Shown here: in pieces, positions 8,210-15,595 of the stretch | Numbering within the stretch: position 1 is the stretch's first letter | Layout of the letters: the number at the start of each line of letters is the position of its first letter | Origin: Candidatus Microgenomates bacterium | Lineage (GTDB): Bacteria > Patescibacteria > JACPGU01 | Direction: 5' to 3' | Length of the DNA: 64,000 nt | NCBI GenBank assembly: GCA_016188915.1 | Contig: JACPGU010000003.1 | Coordinates: forward strand, 83,227 to 147,226 | Translations under genes and position numbers: made by a program | The notes under the pieces: model-generated | Databases searched by the model: none | Told to the model about the DNA's origin: nothing | Seen by the model: only the letters and a program-made list of their open reading frames with translations

Positions 8210-8746
8210 CTAAAATGTTTGTTCCGAACCTTCTTCCAGGGTCTCTCTGTCGGGCAGGTCTATAGTGCCATCGAGAGAAGTATCGGGATCCTGTTTCCCC
8301 CAATGGGGGATAGGCGAGGCATATTCGTTCTGAATAGCCAGAGCTTTGTTGAGACTGGTCAGCTGAGCTTCCAGTGATCCAATCATAATCAAAGCTTGCT
8401 CATACTGGATAAAAAGATTATGGTAAAGCGAGCGGTAATCTATCACCGTTTCTTCATTGCGCTTGGCGATAGGAGGGGGACTCTCAGCCATGATTTCTTT
8501 AATCGGACGGGGCATTGAAGAGGCAGCGGGTAGCGTGGGTCGTACAGGAATGGCCTTATTTTTTTGATAAGGCTTCCTACCTCTTTCTGGTTTTTTCATT
8601 TGGTTAAGATTTTTTTCCTCAATTCTATATTCTTCACCCTTGGCGCCATTTACTAGGCGCGCTCTTAGGCGACCAGCTTTGATATAGCGGCGGATGCTTT
8701 TTTCCGATGTTTTGAGAAAATTGGCTGCTTGCTGGACGGTGAGCAT
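8210..8746 (-). CDS. Helix-turn-helix (excisionase/MerR-like) DNA-binding protein
   Basis: Residues 1-50 form a winged helix-turn-helix of the excisionase type: LTVQQAANFLKTSEKSIRRY followed by IKAGRLRARLV and EYRIEEKNL. A basic, Pro-rich linker follows (GRKPYQKNK), then a helical region (about 104-140) that may be a short coiled coil, and an acidic tail. Such proteins in this lineage are usually stand-alone regulators and do not imply a prophage. Nothing phage-like lies nearby. It faces the LysM gene tail to tail. The target is unknown; a role at the divergent mnmA promoter region is possible only because of proximity. Confidence 0.75.
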   Translation of the reverse strand: MLTVQQAANFLKTSEKSIRRYIKAGRLRARLVNGAKGEEYRIEEKNLNQMKKPERGRKPYQKNKAIPVRPTLPAASSMPRPIKEIMAESPPPIAKRNEETVIDYRSLYHNLFIQYEQALIMIGSLEAQLTSLNKALAIQNEYASPIPHWGKQDPDTSLDGTIDLPDRETLEEGSEQTF

Positions 8747-8873
8747 ACTAGAGAATTATGAGTTATGAATTATGAGTTGGGGAATGTGGATAATGAATTG
8801 TTAATTACAAATTATCATAACCACCTTTTTTGTCTAGACTGGTTTTTTCAACAATAAATTAACGATGGACACA

Positions 8874-8903
8874 TTGGACAGATTAAGGCTGGACAGATAT
8901 AAT
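8874..8903 (+). promoter_or_regulatory. Probable mnmA promoter
   Basis: TTGGAC, 18-base spacer, TATAAT, about 85 bases before the mnmA start. Confidence 0.5.
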
Positions 8904-8917
8904 AACCTTAGACAATT

Positions 8918-8965
8918 AATTTCTAATTAACCTAACCCAGATATTTTTTAGGTCAATTAGAAATT
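8918..8965 (+). repeat. Inverted repeat in the mnmA leader
   Basis: Eighteen-base arms with one mismatch (AATTTCTAATTAACCTAA and TTAGGTCAATTAGAAATT) around a 12-base loop. A further direct copy of GTCAATTAGAAATT-like sequence runs up to the start codon. It could form a leader hairpin that affects translation, or it may be a remnant of a mobile repeat. Confidence 0.55.
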
Positions 8966-8988
8966 AGATCAATTAGAAATTTTTACAA

Positions 8989-10302
8989 ATGGTCACCACG
9001 AAATCTTCCAAAAACTTGTCTATCCCTAATTTGTCTGCTGTCAAAAAACCCACGGTTGCCGTGGCGCTTTCTGGTGGGGTGGATTCTTCCGTGGCCGCTT
9101 ATTTATTGAAAAAAGAGGGCTTTGATGTGATTGGAATATTTCTCAAATTTTGGGCTCCCGATCCGGACAAATTTCAGAGCAAAAGAGGCAATATGTGTTG
9201 TGACGCCTCCACTGTTTTGGCGGTGCATAAAATCGCCGCGCAACTGGATATCCCTTTGAAAATAATAGACAGCAGTGAAGTTTTCAAAAATGTAGTAGTA
9301 GATTATTACATCGAAGAATACGAAAATGCCCGTACCCCCAATCCTTGCGTCAAATGCAATCGCTATATCAAATTTGATTTTTTATGGAAAGAAGCCAAAA
9401 AATTAGGATGCCAGTATCTGGCGACAGGACATTATGCGCGCATGGGACAAAAAATCAAGAAAACAAAAAATCAAGAAAACAAAATTAATAGCCATTCTAT
9501 TTTTCGCGCGAAAGACGCAAAAAAAGACCAGACTTATTTTCTTTGGGGGATTAAAAAAGAGATTTTGCCACACCTGATCTTCCCCCTCGGAGATTTGGAA
9601 AAGTCCGAAACTAGAAAAATCGCTCAAAAAGCAAAACTGATAACGCATAATAAAGCGGATAGCCAGGGAGTCTGTTTCGTGGACGAAGGAGAAAACGCGA
9701 AATTTATTTCTATCTTTGGTAAAAAACTCATCCGCCCAGGCGATGTATATGACCAGGCTGGACACTTTTTGGGCAGACACAGGGGACTAATTCATTATAC
9801 TATTGGTCAAAAAAAAGGAGTGGAAAATGAATGGACAGTGAAGTATCTCAAATCTCAAAAAAAAGCCAGAATATCTTTGTCGCAATTATCAAGCTTGCCG
9901 CGATTGTATGTTTTGCGACTGGACGTGGAAAAAAATAGATTGATTATTGGCCTCGACAATGAAGTTTTTGCCAAATCTTTGATCGCCAAAGATATCAATA
10001 TCTTAAGTGACAAATTTTTGAAAATGATGGGTAAAAAAGTTTATGCCCAAATTCGCAGTGGACAAAAGCCACAATTGGCCTTATTGGCAAATCTCAAAAC
10101 TCAAAACTCAAATCATCCACGCTTTCAGCGGGATCCCGCCTACTATCAAACTATATTAAAGCGGCGGGACAAACAGATCTCAAAACTCAAAACTATAAAA
10201 TTGAAATTTACAAAGCCAGTGCGAGCAGTGACGCCAGGGCAGAGCGTGGTTTTGTACACTAGAAAAGGAGAAATGCTGGGAGGAGGAGTGATAATAAAAT
10301 AA
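8989..10302 (+). CDS. mnmA: tRNA-specific 2-thiouridylase MnmA
   Basis: This enzyme installs sulfur at position 2 of the wobble uridine in tRNA for Lys, Glu and Gln, using ATP to activate the base. The PP-loop SGGVDSS is at 28-34. Both catalytic cysteines are in place, in TPNPCVKC and in SQGVCFV. The C-terminal beta-barrel ends with RAVTPGQSVVLY and GEMLGGGVII. It is longer than usual (437 residues against about 360-370). Part of the excess is an in-frame, repeat-built insertion at about 368-402 within the C-terminal domain, and part a Lys/Asn-rich stretch near 150-162 made of a duplicated AAAAAATCAAGAAAAC. The gene is monocistronic. No ribosome site is obvious before the ATG. Confidence 0.95.
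   Translation: MVTTKSSKNLSIPNLSAVKKPTVAVALSGGVDSSVAAYLLKKEGFDVIGIFLKFWAPDPDKFQSKRGNMCCDASTVLAVHKIAAQLDIPLKIIDSSEVFKNVVVDYYIEEYENARTPNPCVKCNRYIKFDFLWKEAKKLGCQYLATGHYARMGQKIKKTKNQENKINSHSIFRAKDAKKDQTYFLWGIKKEILPHLIFPLGDLEKSETRKIAQKAKLITHNKADSQGVCFVDEGENAKFISIFGKKLIRPGDVYDQAGHFLGRHRGLIHYTIGQKKGVENEWTVKYLKSQKKARISLSQLSSLPRLYVLRLDVEKNRLIIGLDNEVFAKSLIAKDINILSDKFLKMMGKKVYAQIRSGQKPQLALLANLKTQNSNHPRFQRDPAYYQTILKRRDKQISKLKTIKLKFTKPVRAVTPGQSVVLYTRKGEMLGGGVIIK
10091..10194 (+). repeat. Repeat-built insertion inside mnmA
   Basis: Two perfect 18-bp direct copies of ATCTCAAAACTCAAAACT (10091-10108, 10177-10194) flank a segment containing the palindrome GCGGGATCCCGC and a TCCCGCC/GGCGGGA hairpin. It adds about 30 residues to MnmA without breaking the frame. 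Confidence 0.7.
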
Positions 10303-10673
10303 AAAATTAAGAAAGTAAAAAACTAAGAAATTAATAAATAACAAATTAGGACTTACGCACCTAGCCTTTTTCGCAAAGATGTCCGACATCAAAGGATGCT
10401 CGATGTCGGACATCTGGCTAAAAACTATCAAGCTATATTATAAAAACAAACTATATAAAGGGGACGGGACAAATAAGTTCTGTTGAAAAAACTTTTTTTC
10501 CGATTTTTCCTCCGCATTTTTTTTGCAATTTTTATGGCTCTATATGGCTCTATATATGAAGTTGTTTGACAATATTTTTTTGCACGATAGAATAATGAGA
10601 GCGATAATGAAAAATGGGTTTTACCAGGTTTAAAAAGTTTTTTTGACAGCTAGATTTTTCTTGCACAAAACCG
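10303..10673 (+). other. Non-coding stretch after mnmA
   Basis: AT-rich sequence without a credible gene. It holds a strong hairpin at 10377-10415 and a promoter-like TTGACA (16-base spacer) TAGAAT at about 10567-10594. Otherwise nothing is recognisable. Confidence 0.5.
10377..10415. terminator. Strong hairpin, possible mnmA terminator
   Basis: A perfect 14-bp stem (AGATGTCCGACATC / GATGTCGGACATCT) with an 11-base loop, closed further by AGCC/GGCT. There is only a weak A/T run after it, so it may instead be a dispersed palindrome like those at 6078 and 63607. Confidence 0.5.
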
Positions 10674-10701
10674 TTGACTAGTTGTAGACAAAGTATATAA
10701 T
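10674..10701 (+). promoter_or_regulatory. Strong promoter upstream of the S-layer-like gene
   Basis: TTGACT, 16-base spacer, perfect TATAAT. The predicted start near 10708 gives a leader of about 500 bases before the gene. Confidence 0.65.
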
Positions 10702-10707
10702 TGATGT

Positions 10708-11207
10708 TAAGTACGCGGTTGCAAAGAGGAAATTTGTTGCTATTTTGTTGCATTAGCTGTCTGGCTATTTATTAATTTTTTTGCTAACAAAGCCACATTA
10801 ATTCGTGGTAGCACTTTAAAAAAATGTGTGGATAGATTCTTGATAAATTAGTTTTCAGGTTGTGGAAAACTAGTCAAATTGTTGTTGCATGCGCGACAGC
10901 TTTTAGCAGTTAGAAGCAAAATGAAAAATTAGACAATAAACAAATTGCGAATGCACGCCAAAGAATTTCTTTTTTCGGCAATCCAAAAGGTCGAGCCCTC
11001 TTGGAAGTTTTCAAGAGTAATGAAAAAGAAAATTCGCGGCTCTGATAATCCAATGATGAAAGAAAAATGAAAAATAAAAATATCAATAAGCCCACTTACA
11101 GCGCGTGTGAAAATATTCAAATTATTTTTTCCCGCGTCAATAATAAAAATAATAGTGGGCACTTGTTCCTTTCAAAAACGAGAGGAGCAAAGGAGGTTAT
11201 AAAAATT
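10708..11207 (+). promoter_or_regulatory. Long 5' leader of the S-layer-like gene with structured element
   Basis: About 500 bases without a convincing gene. A nested structure at 10993-11042 pairs GAGCC with GGCTC around an inner perfect CTCTTG/CAAGAG hairpin with an eight-base loop. Another stem, AGTTTTC/GAAAACT, lies near 10850-10872. A strong AAAGGAGG ribosome site closes the leader. It does not match a riboswitch class I recognise. Confidence 0.45.
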
Positions 11208-14200
11208 ATGGCAATAGCTGAAAAATTGCGAAAGAGTATCTACGCTGTGATGGCTGTCGGGATGCTTTTGGGAGCATTTTTTGCTTACAGTGCTCCAAAA
11301 GTTCTTGCCGCTCCAGCGTATGATTACCAATTGATCACTCAATCGCCTTATCCTTCCACTCTAGCCGCTGGTGCGACTACGAATGTATGGATTGAGGTAA
11401 AAAATACGGGCACCGCTACTTGGTCTAATACTGGCGCAAATCCAGTCAGACTAGGCGCCGGTTCCGCGTATGGTTCTTCTGCCCAGCAGAGGGACTACAG
11501 TTCGGAATTTGCGGCTAGCAATTGGGCATCAGCCAATCGTCCAGTTGCTATTCTGCATCCGGAAATCCGTTCAGGCTGGCACACAAGATTCCAGTTTGAT
11601 ATCAAAGCTCCAACATCTGCTGGCACCTACAAGGCGTACTTTACGCCTGTTGTTGACGGTGTCACCTGGATGAAAGACATTGGTATCTACTGGCAATTGA
11701 CTGTGTCTGGCGATAATAATAACAACAATAATAACAATAATGGTGGGAACACCACTGTTTCTGATATTACTGTTGGTGTAGCTTCCGACACACCAGCGGC
11801 CTCTACTGTGTTAAAGGCTTCTACTGGTGTGCCTGTATTGAAATTCAATGTTCAGGCTCCTACTACTGTTACAGAAATAGTAGTGAAGAGAACAGGTGTT
11901 GGAGCGGCTGGAGATTTTGACAATGTATACCTATATGATGGCGCTACTCGTCTAACGAATGGTCGTAGCGTTTCTTCGGATACGCACATGGCAACATTTA
12001 CTAATCTTGGTCTGGATGCAGCCACCCAGAGAGGCTTGACCCTAAAAGCAGATATTAATGCTTCAGCTGGAACTAGCAACCAAAGTGCCTTTGAAGTTTA
12101 TTCAGTTAACGGCACAGTTTTTACTGGCAAGGTTGGTAATACTTTCACTGTCGGATCATCCTCTATTTCGGCGGCTACTATAGCTGAGAATGGTACAGCC
12201 TGGAATGTCACGCTTGGTCAGTCCAATGTGGAATTGGGGAAATTCTCTTTGAATGCTTCTTCCGCAACTAACGATTTGAAGCTGAACGCTTTGACAATTC
12301 GCAACGCCGGTACCTTGTCCAATAGCTACATCAAGAGCCTGGTTTTGAAAGAAGGTAGCAATGAGTTGGCTACAACAGCGTCTCTTGCTGTCGACAAGGC
12401 TGTCTTTGTCTTGAGTACGCCCTACACACTAACGAAGGGTCAGACCAAATACTTTACTGTATATGGTAATCTTTCTGGCGGGCGCACCAACGACACGGTT
12501 ATATTCTATTTGGACGAAAAGAGCGATTTGAACTTGACTGACTCTGTCTTTGGTTTCGGTATCAACCTGACCAATAGTTGGGCTTCTGGCGATCAGACAG
12601 CAACCGCTACAGGTGGCACTATCACTGTGGCCAACAATGGTCCAGTAGTTAAGACCTATGCTACTAACACCACTCAAAATCCTTTTATTGATGTAAATGT
12701 TTCTTCTGAAAGAAATATTACAGTCAAGAAGGCGTTAGTAAAAATGTATCAATACAGCACAGGTACTACCTATGAAACCTTAGCGGCTGCTAACTTTGGT
12801 TATTTGAAGAATATTCGCATTGTTGATACTGATACAGGTAATACTTTAGTCGGTCCTCTGGCTCAAGCTTCATCTGGCACTTGCGTAGAGCCTGTGGATG
12901 ACTCTACCGGTAACGATGATGGTGTTTGCGATGCTGCTGAACCAGTGTACTACCAGAAAGAGTTCACCGATCAGTTTGATATCTCTGCCGGTACGACCAA
13001 GCACCTGTCTGTTCGCGCCGACATTGATACTAGCTACACTACTTCAAACCGTGGCATCAAGCTGATACTTGACTTGTCTGGCACGAACTACTTGTATGAT
13101 AATGATTCTGGACAATATGTGGCAGCTGCTAATATTGTCCCTAGTAGCACTTCTGGTAATCGTATGACTGTAGGATCAGATTCTTTGACGGTAGCGTTAG
13201 CTGGTACTCCAGTATCGTCTACGACAGTCAAGAATACTCAAGGCGTGGCTTCGGTTGGTTACCTATTCAAATCTGGCGACACTAATTCTTCTAAGGTCAC
13301 CAAATTGGTTATTACTGGTCAAGGAGATTTGACGACTGGTAGCTATACGGCAGCTGAGCTAGATGATGTTATTACTTCTGTTGACCTATATGTAGATGGA
13401 GTAAAAGTAGCTGGTCCAGTGAATGTTAATACGTCTGGCGTTGCTACTTTCAACAATTTGAGCATATCTCTATCTACCAGTCAGAGTAAAAAGATAGAAG
13501 TTTATGCTAATGTTTCTTCCAACGCTACTTCCGATGGTGGCGATGACCTCTATTGGTTGGGTATTGATGCCGCTACGGATATCACAGTAGAAAACGGCGC
13601 TGGCAGTAGTTTTAGCGCCACTGCCTCCGATGGCACATGGAGTGCTAATGAAACTAACGCTACTCCAACTGTAATAATTACGGTTCAATCAGCGGGTACT
13701 ATTGTCTCTTCGCTCGATCCTAGCTATGCTACGAATGCTAATGTGGTAGCTGGTACTTCTGGTGTGGATACATTGCGCATCAAGTACACTTCTGCTCGCG
13801 AAGCATTCACTATCAACAAGATTCGCCTCATGGTGGACCCAGACAATGGCGGGGTTGCATCTGCTGATTCTGCTTCCGACAACAACATTGGTTCAGTCGT
13901 CTTGAGCTATAAGAAATCTGGTGGTAGCGAAGTGGCTTTGTCGAATGGTACTGGTTATATCTCTGGTGGCGTAGTCACTTACACCAACTTGGGCATCCCA
14001 GTGGACAAAGACAGTAGCACTACTGTTATCGCTAAGGTTAATTACAAGACTACAGCTGAAGGAGCTTCCTCTGGTGAAATCGTAGAATTGATCTACGATG
14101 CTAACTCTGGCTTCGAAGCTGTTGGTTCTGGCTCTGGTACGACTGACACCGATTCAGATACTGATGTGACCACTGGTGGTAGATTTATCGTCAGAAAGAC

Positions 14201-14759
14201 TGTCCCTACGGTCAACAAGAACTCCTCTAGCCCAACCTCTGGTATTCCGGGTATTGGTGAAGTTCTGAGATTTGACATTGCAGCTGACGCAGCAGAAGAC
14301 TTGACGGTAGAATATGTCACCTTCAAGCTGACCAGCACTGACAATGCGGGAACTTCTTGGAATGTCAATGATGATGCTACCGGCACTATCGACACGACTG
14401 CCGCATGGAGTCTGTACAAGACAACTGACCTCACTACGGCGTTGACTGGTACATGGTCCTTGCACGCTACTGATGGTTCGACTCTAGGTGGCACTGAGAC
14501 AGTAGGCTATGCTCGCTTCTTGTGGACTACGGCTGACACGGTAGGAAAGGGCACGACCACGACCTATGTCTTAAAGGTTGACACTACTGGGGCATCGTCT
14601 GTGGCCGCAACTAGAGATTCCGTCAGGTTTGATGTCATTGGCACGGAAGATACTACTCTAACTGGAGCACATCTCCAGTGGGAGGATAATTCCGCTACCA
14701 ACATTGACGCAACCAATGTCAAGAATCTCCCGGTCTACGGCAACACGATTCAGTTCTAG
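11208..14759 (+). CDS. Giant secreted beta-sandwich repeat protein, probable S-layer protein
   Basis: 1183 residues from the ATG that follows AAAGGAGGT; an in-frame upstream ATG lacks a ribosome site and would bury the signal peptide. The signal peptide (1-35) ends at VLAA. The NBR1-type Ig domain spans about 38-165, then a run of Asn residues. After that come at least five related beta-sandwich modules, each pairing a LYxDG-type strand with a later ATFTNL/L..Kx...KADI-type strand. A Cys-flanked acidic loop (DDGVCDAAEP) resembles a calcium site. The C-terminus has no anchor helix. Strong promoter, long leader, strong ribosome site and terminator point to high expression, as expected for an S-layer or major surface protein. 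That role is inferred, not shown by homology alone. Confidence 0.85.
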   Translation: MAIAEKLRKSIYAVMAVGMLLGAFFAYSAPKVLAAPAYDYQLITQSPYPSTLAAGATTNVWIEVKNTGTATWSNTGANPVRLGAGSAYGSSAQQRDYSSEFAASNWASANRPVAILHPEIRSGWHTRFQFDIKAPTSAGTYKAYFTPVVDGVTWMKDIGIYWQLTVSGDNNNNNNNNNGGNTTVSDITVGVASDTPAASTVLKASTGVPVLKFNVQAPTTVTEIVVKRTGVGAAGDFDNVYLYDGATRLTNGRSVSSDTHMATFTNLGLDAATQRGLTLKADINASAGTSNQSAFEVYSVNGTVFTGKVGNTFTVGSSSISAATIAENGTAWNVTLGQSNVELGKFSLNASSATNDLKLNALTIRNAGTLSNSYIKSLVLKEGSNELATTASLAVDKAVFVLSTPYTLTKGQTKYFTVYGNLSGGRTNDTVIFYLDEKSDLNLTDSVFGFGINLTNSWASGDQTATATGGTITVANNGPVVKTYATNTTQNPFIDVNVSSERNITVKKALVKMYQYSTGTTYETLAAANFGYLKNIRIVDTDTGNTLVGPLAQASSGTCVEPVDDSTGNDDGVCDAAEPVYYQKEFTDQFDISAGTTKHLSVRADIDTSYTTSNRGIKLILDLSGTNYLYDNDSGQYVAAANIVPSSTSGNRMTVGSDSLTVALAGTPVSSTTVKNTQGVASVGYLFKSGDTNSSKVTKLVITGQGDLTTGSYTAAELDDVITSVDLYVDGVKVAGPVNVNTSGVATFNNLSISLSTSQSKKIEVYANVSSNATSDGGDDLYWLGIDAATDITVENGAGSSFSATASDGTWSANETNATPTVIITVQSAGTIVSSLDPSYATNANVVAGTSGVDTLRIKYTSAREAFTINKIRLMVDPDNGGVASADSASDNNIGSVVLSYKKSGGSEVALSNGTGYISGGVVTYTNLGIPVDKDSSTTVIAKVNYKTTAEGASSGEIVELIYDANSGFEAVGSGSGTTDTDSDTDVTTGGRFIVRKTVPTVNKNSSSPTSGIPGIGEVLRFDIAADAAEDLTVEYVTFKLTSTDNAGTSWNVNDDATGTIDTTAAWSLYKTTDLTTALTGTWSLHATDGSTLGGTETVGYARFLWTTADTVGKGTTTTYVLKVDTTGASSVAATRDSVRFDVIGTEDTTLTGAHLQWEDNSATNIDATNVKNLPVYGNTIQF

Positions 14760-14793
14760 AAGATATAGTTTTTAGGTAGCATAAACCTAACAC

Positions 14794-14824
14794 AAGCCCC
14801 GCCTCTTAAAATAGGCGGGGCTTT
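14794..14824 (+). terminator. Terminator of the S-layer-like gene
   Basis: AAGCCCCGCCT / AGGCGGGGCTT stem, nine-base loop, followed by TTGTGTTG. Confidence 0.85.
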
Positions 14825-14874
14825 GTGTTGAAAAAACATTGAAAAAGATAAACAATATATTATAAAATTAGACT

Positions 14875-15534
14875 ATGAATATTATTGAAAAACGTAAAAT
14901 AATTATATTGTTGGCTATTGTTTTAATAGCAGTAATTTTGATGGGGGCTGTCTATGCTTTAATTTTTTTTGGTTATTTTGAGAAACGTTCAATAAGAGAA
15001 CTAGAAGGGAATGCGCAAGCTCAAATTTTTATTGAAAGCCTTAAAAGAATAGAAAAAAAACCTTATAGACAATGGAACGCTGGAGATTATCTTGATTTAG
15101 GTAATATTTACAATAATTTACAGTTATATGAAAAAGCTTCTTTTTTTTACAAAAAAGCGGCTTTTAATTATGGTCGTAGCAATATTGCCTTAATCAACCT
15201 CGCTAATACGGAGGTTCTTTTAGGGAATTTTAAAAAAGCTGAAATATATTACCTGACTAGTCTTGACGCTGATTCTAGGCAACCAGAATTGTATATTAAA
15301 CTGGCAGAACTTTACCAAAGATCTTGGCGTGGAAAAATTTTTGATTCAGTAAGCATCTTGCAAAAGGGGCTAGCAAGCAATAAAGAACATCCTAATATTC
15401 TGATATCTTTGGCTCAATATTATCAAGAAACAGGCAATAGATTAGAAGCGATAAAATATTTCAAACGGTCGCTTATGTCTTACCCCGATAATCAAGCTGT
15501 TAAAGATGAGATAGCAAGATTGGAAGCTTTTTAA
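14875..15534 (+). CDS. Membrane-anchored TPR protein
   Basis: 219 residues. One membrane segment at about 9-32 is followed by tetratricopeptide repeats from about 66 to 215: DLGNIYNNLQLYEKASFFYK, INLANTEVLLGNFKKAEIYY, IKLAELYQRS and ISLAQYYQETGNRLEAIKYF. TPRs scaffold protein assemblies, here outside the membrane. A TTGAAA (16) TATAAA promoter ends eight bases from the ATG, so the mRNA may be almost leaderless. It lies between two secreted-protein genes and may assist envelope assembly, but no partner is visible. The gene ends at a shared bidirectional terminator. Confidence 0.85.
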   Translation: MNIIEKRKIIILLAIVLIAVILMGAVYALIFFGYFEKRSIRELEGNAQAQIFIESLKRIEKKPYRQWNAGDYLDLGNIYNNLQLYEKASFFYKKAAFNYGRSNIALINLANTEVLLGNFKKAEIYYLTSLDADSRQPELYIKLAELYQRSWRGKIFDSVSILQKGLASNKEHPNILISLAQYYQETGNRLEAIKYFKRSLMSYPDNQAVKDEIARLEAF

Positions 15535-15547
15535 TATTGGTCTCATA

Positions 15548-15577
15548 ATAAAGCCCCTCTTTTCAAAGGGGCTTTAT
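15548..15577. terminator. Bidirectional terminator between convergent genes
   Basis: ATAAAGCCCCT / AGGGGCTTTAT stem with an eight-base loop between the TPR gene and the lipoprotein gene. Confidence 0.85.
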
Positions 15578-15595
15578 AATCGTTGAGGTCTCTTT

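Noticed and set aside
8210..8746. Excisionase of a prophage or integrative element
   Set aside because: Only the helix-turn-helix fold is shared. There is no integrase, attachment repeat or phage gene near it.
11067..11207. Upstream start for the S-layer-like protein
   Set aside because: No ribosome site there, and it would place 47 polar residues in front of a clear signal peptide. The ATG after AAAGGAGG is far better.
10303..11207. tRNA, tmRNA or known riboswitch in the long non-coding stretch
   Set aside because: No cloverleaf, no tag-like frame with CCA end, and no match to a riboswitch core that I can recognise.
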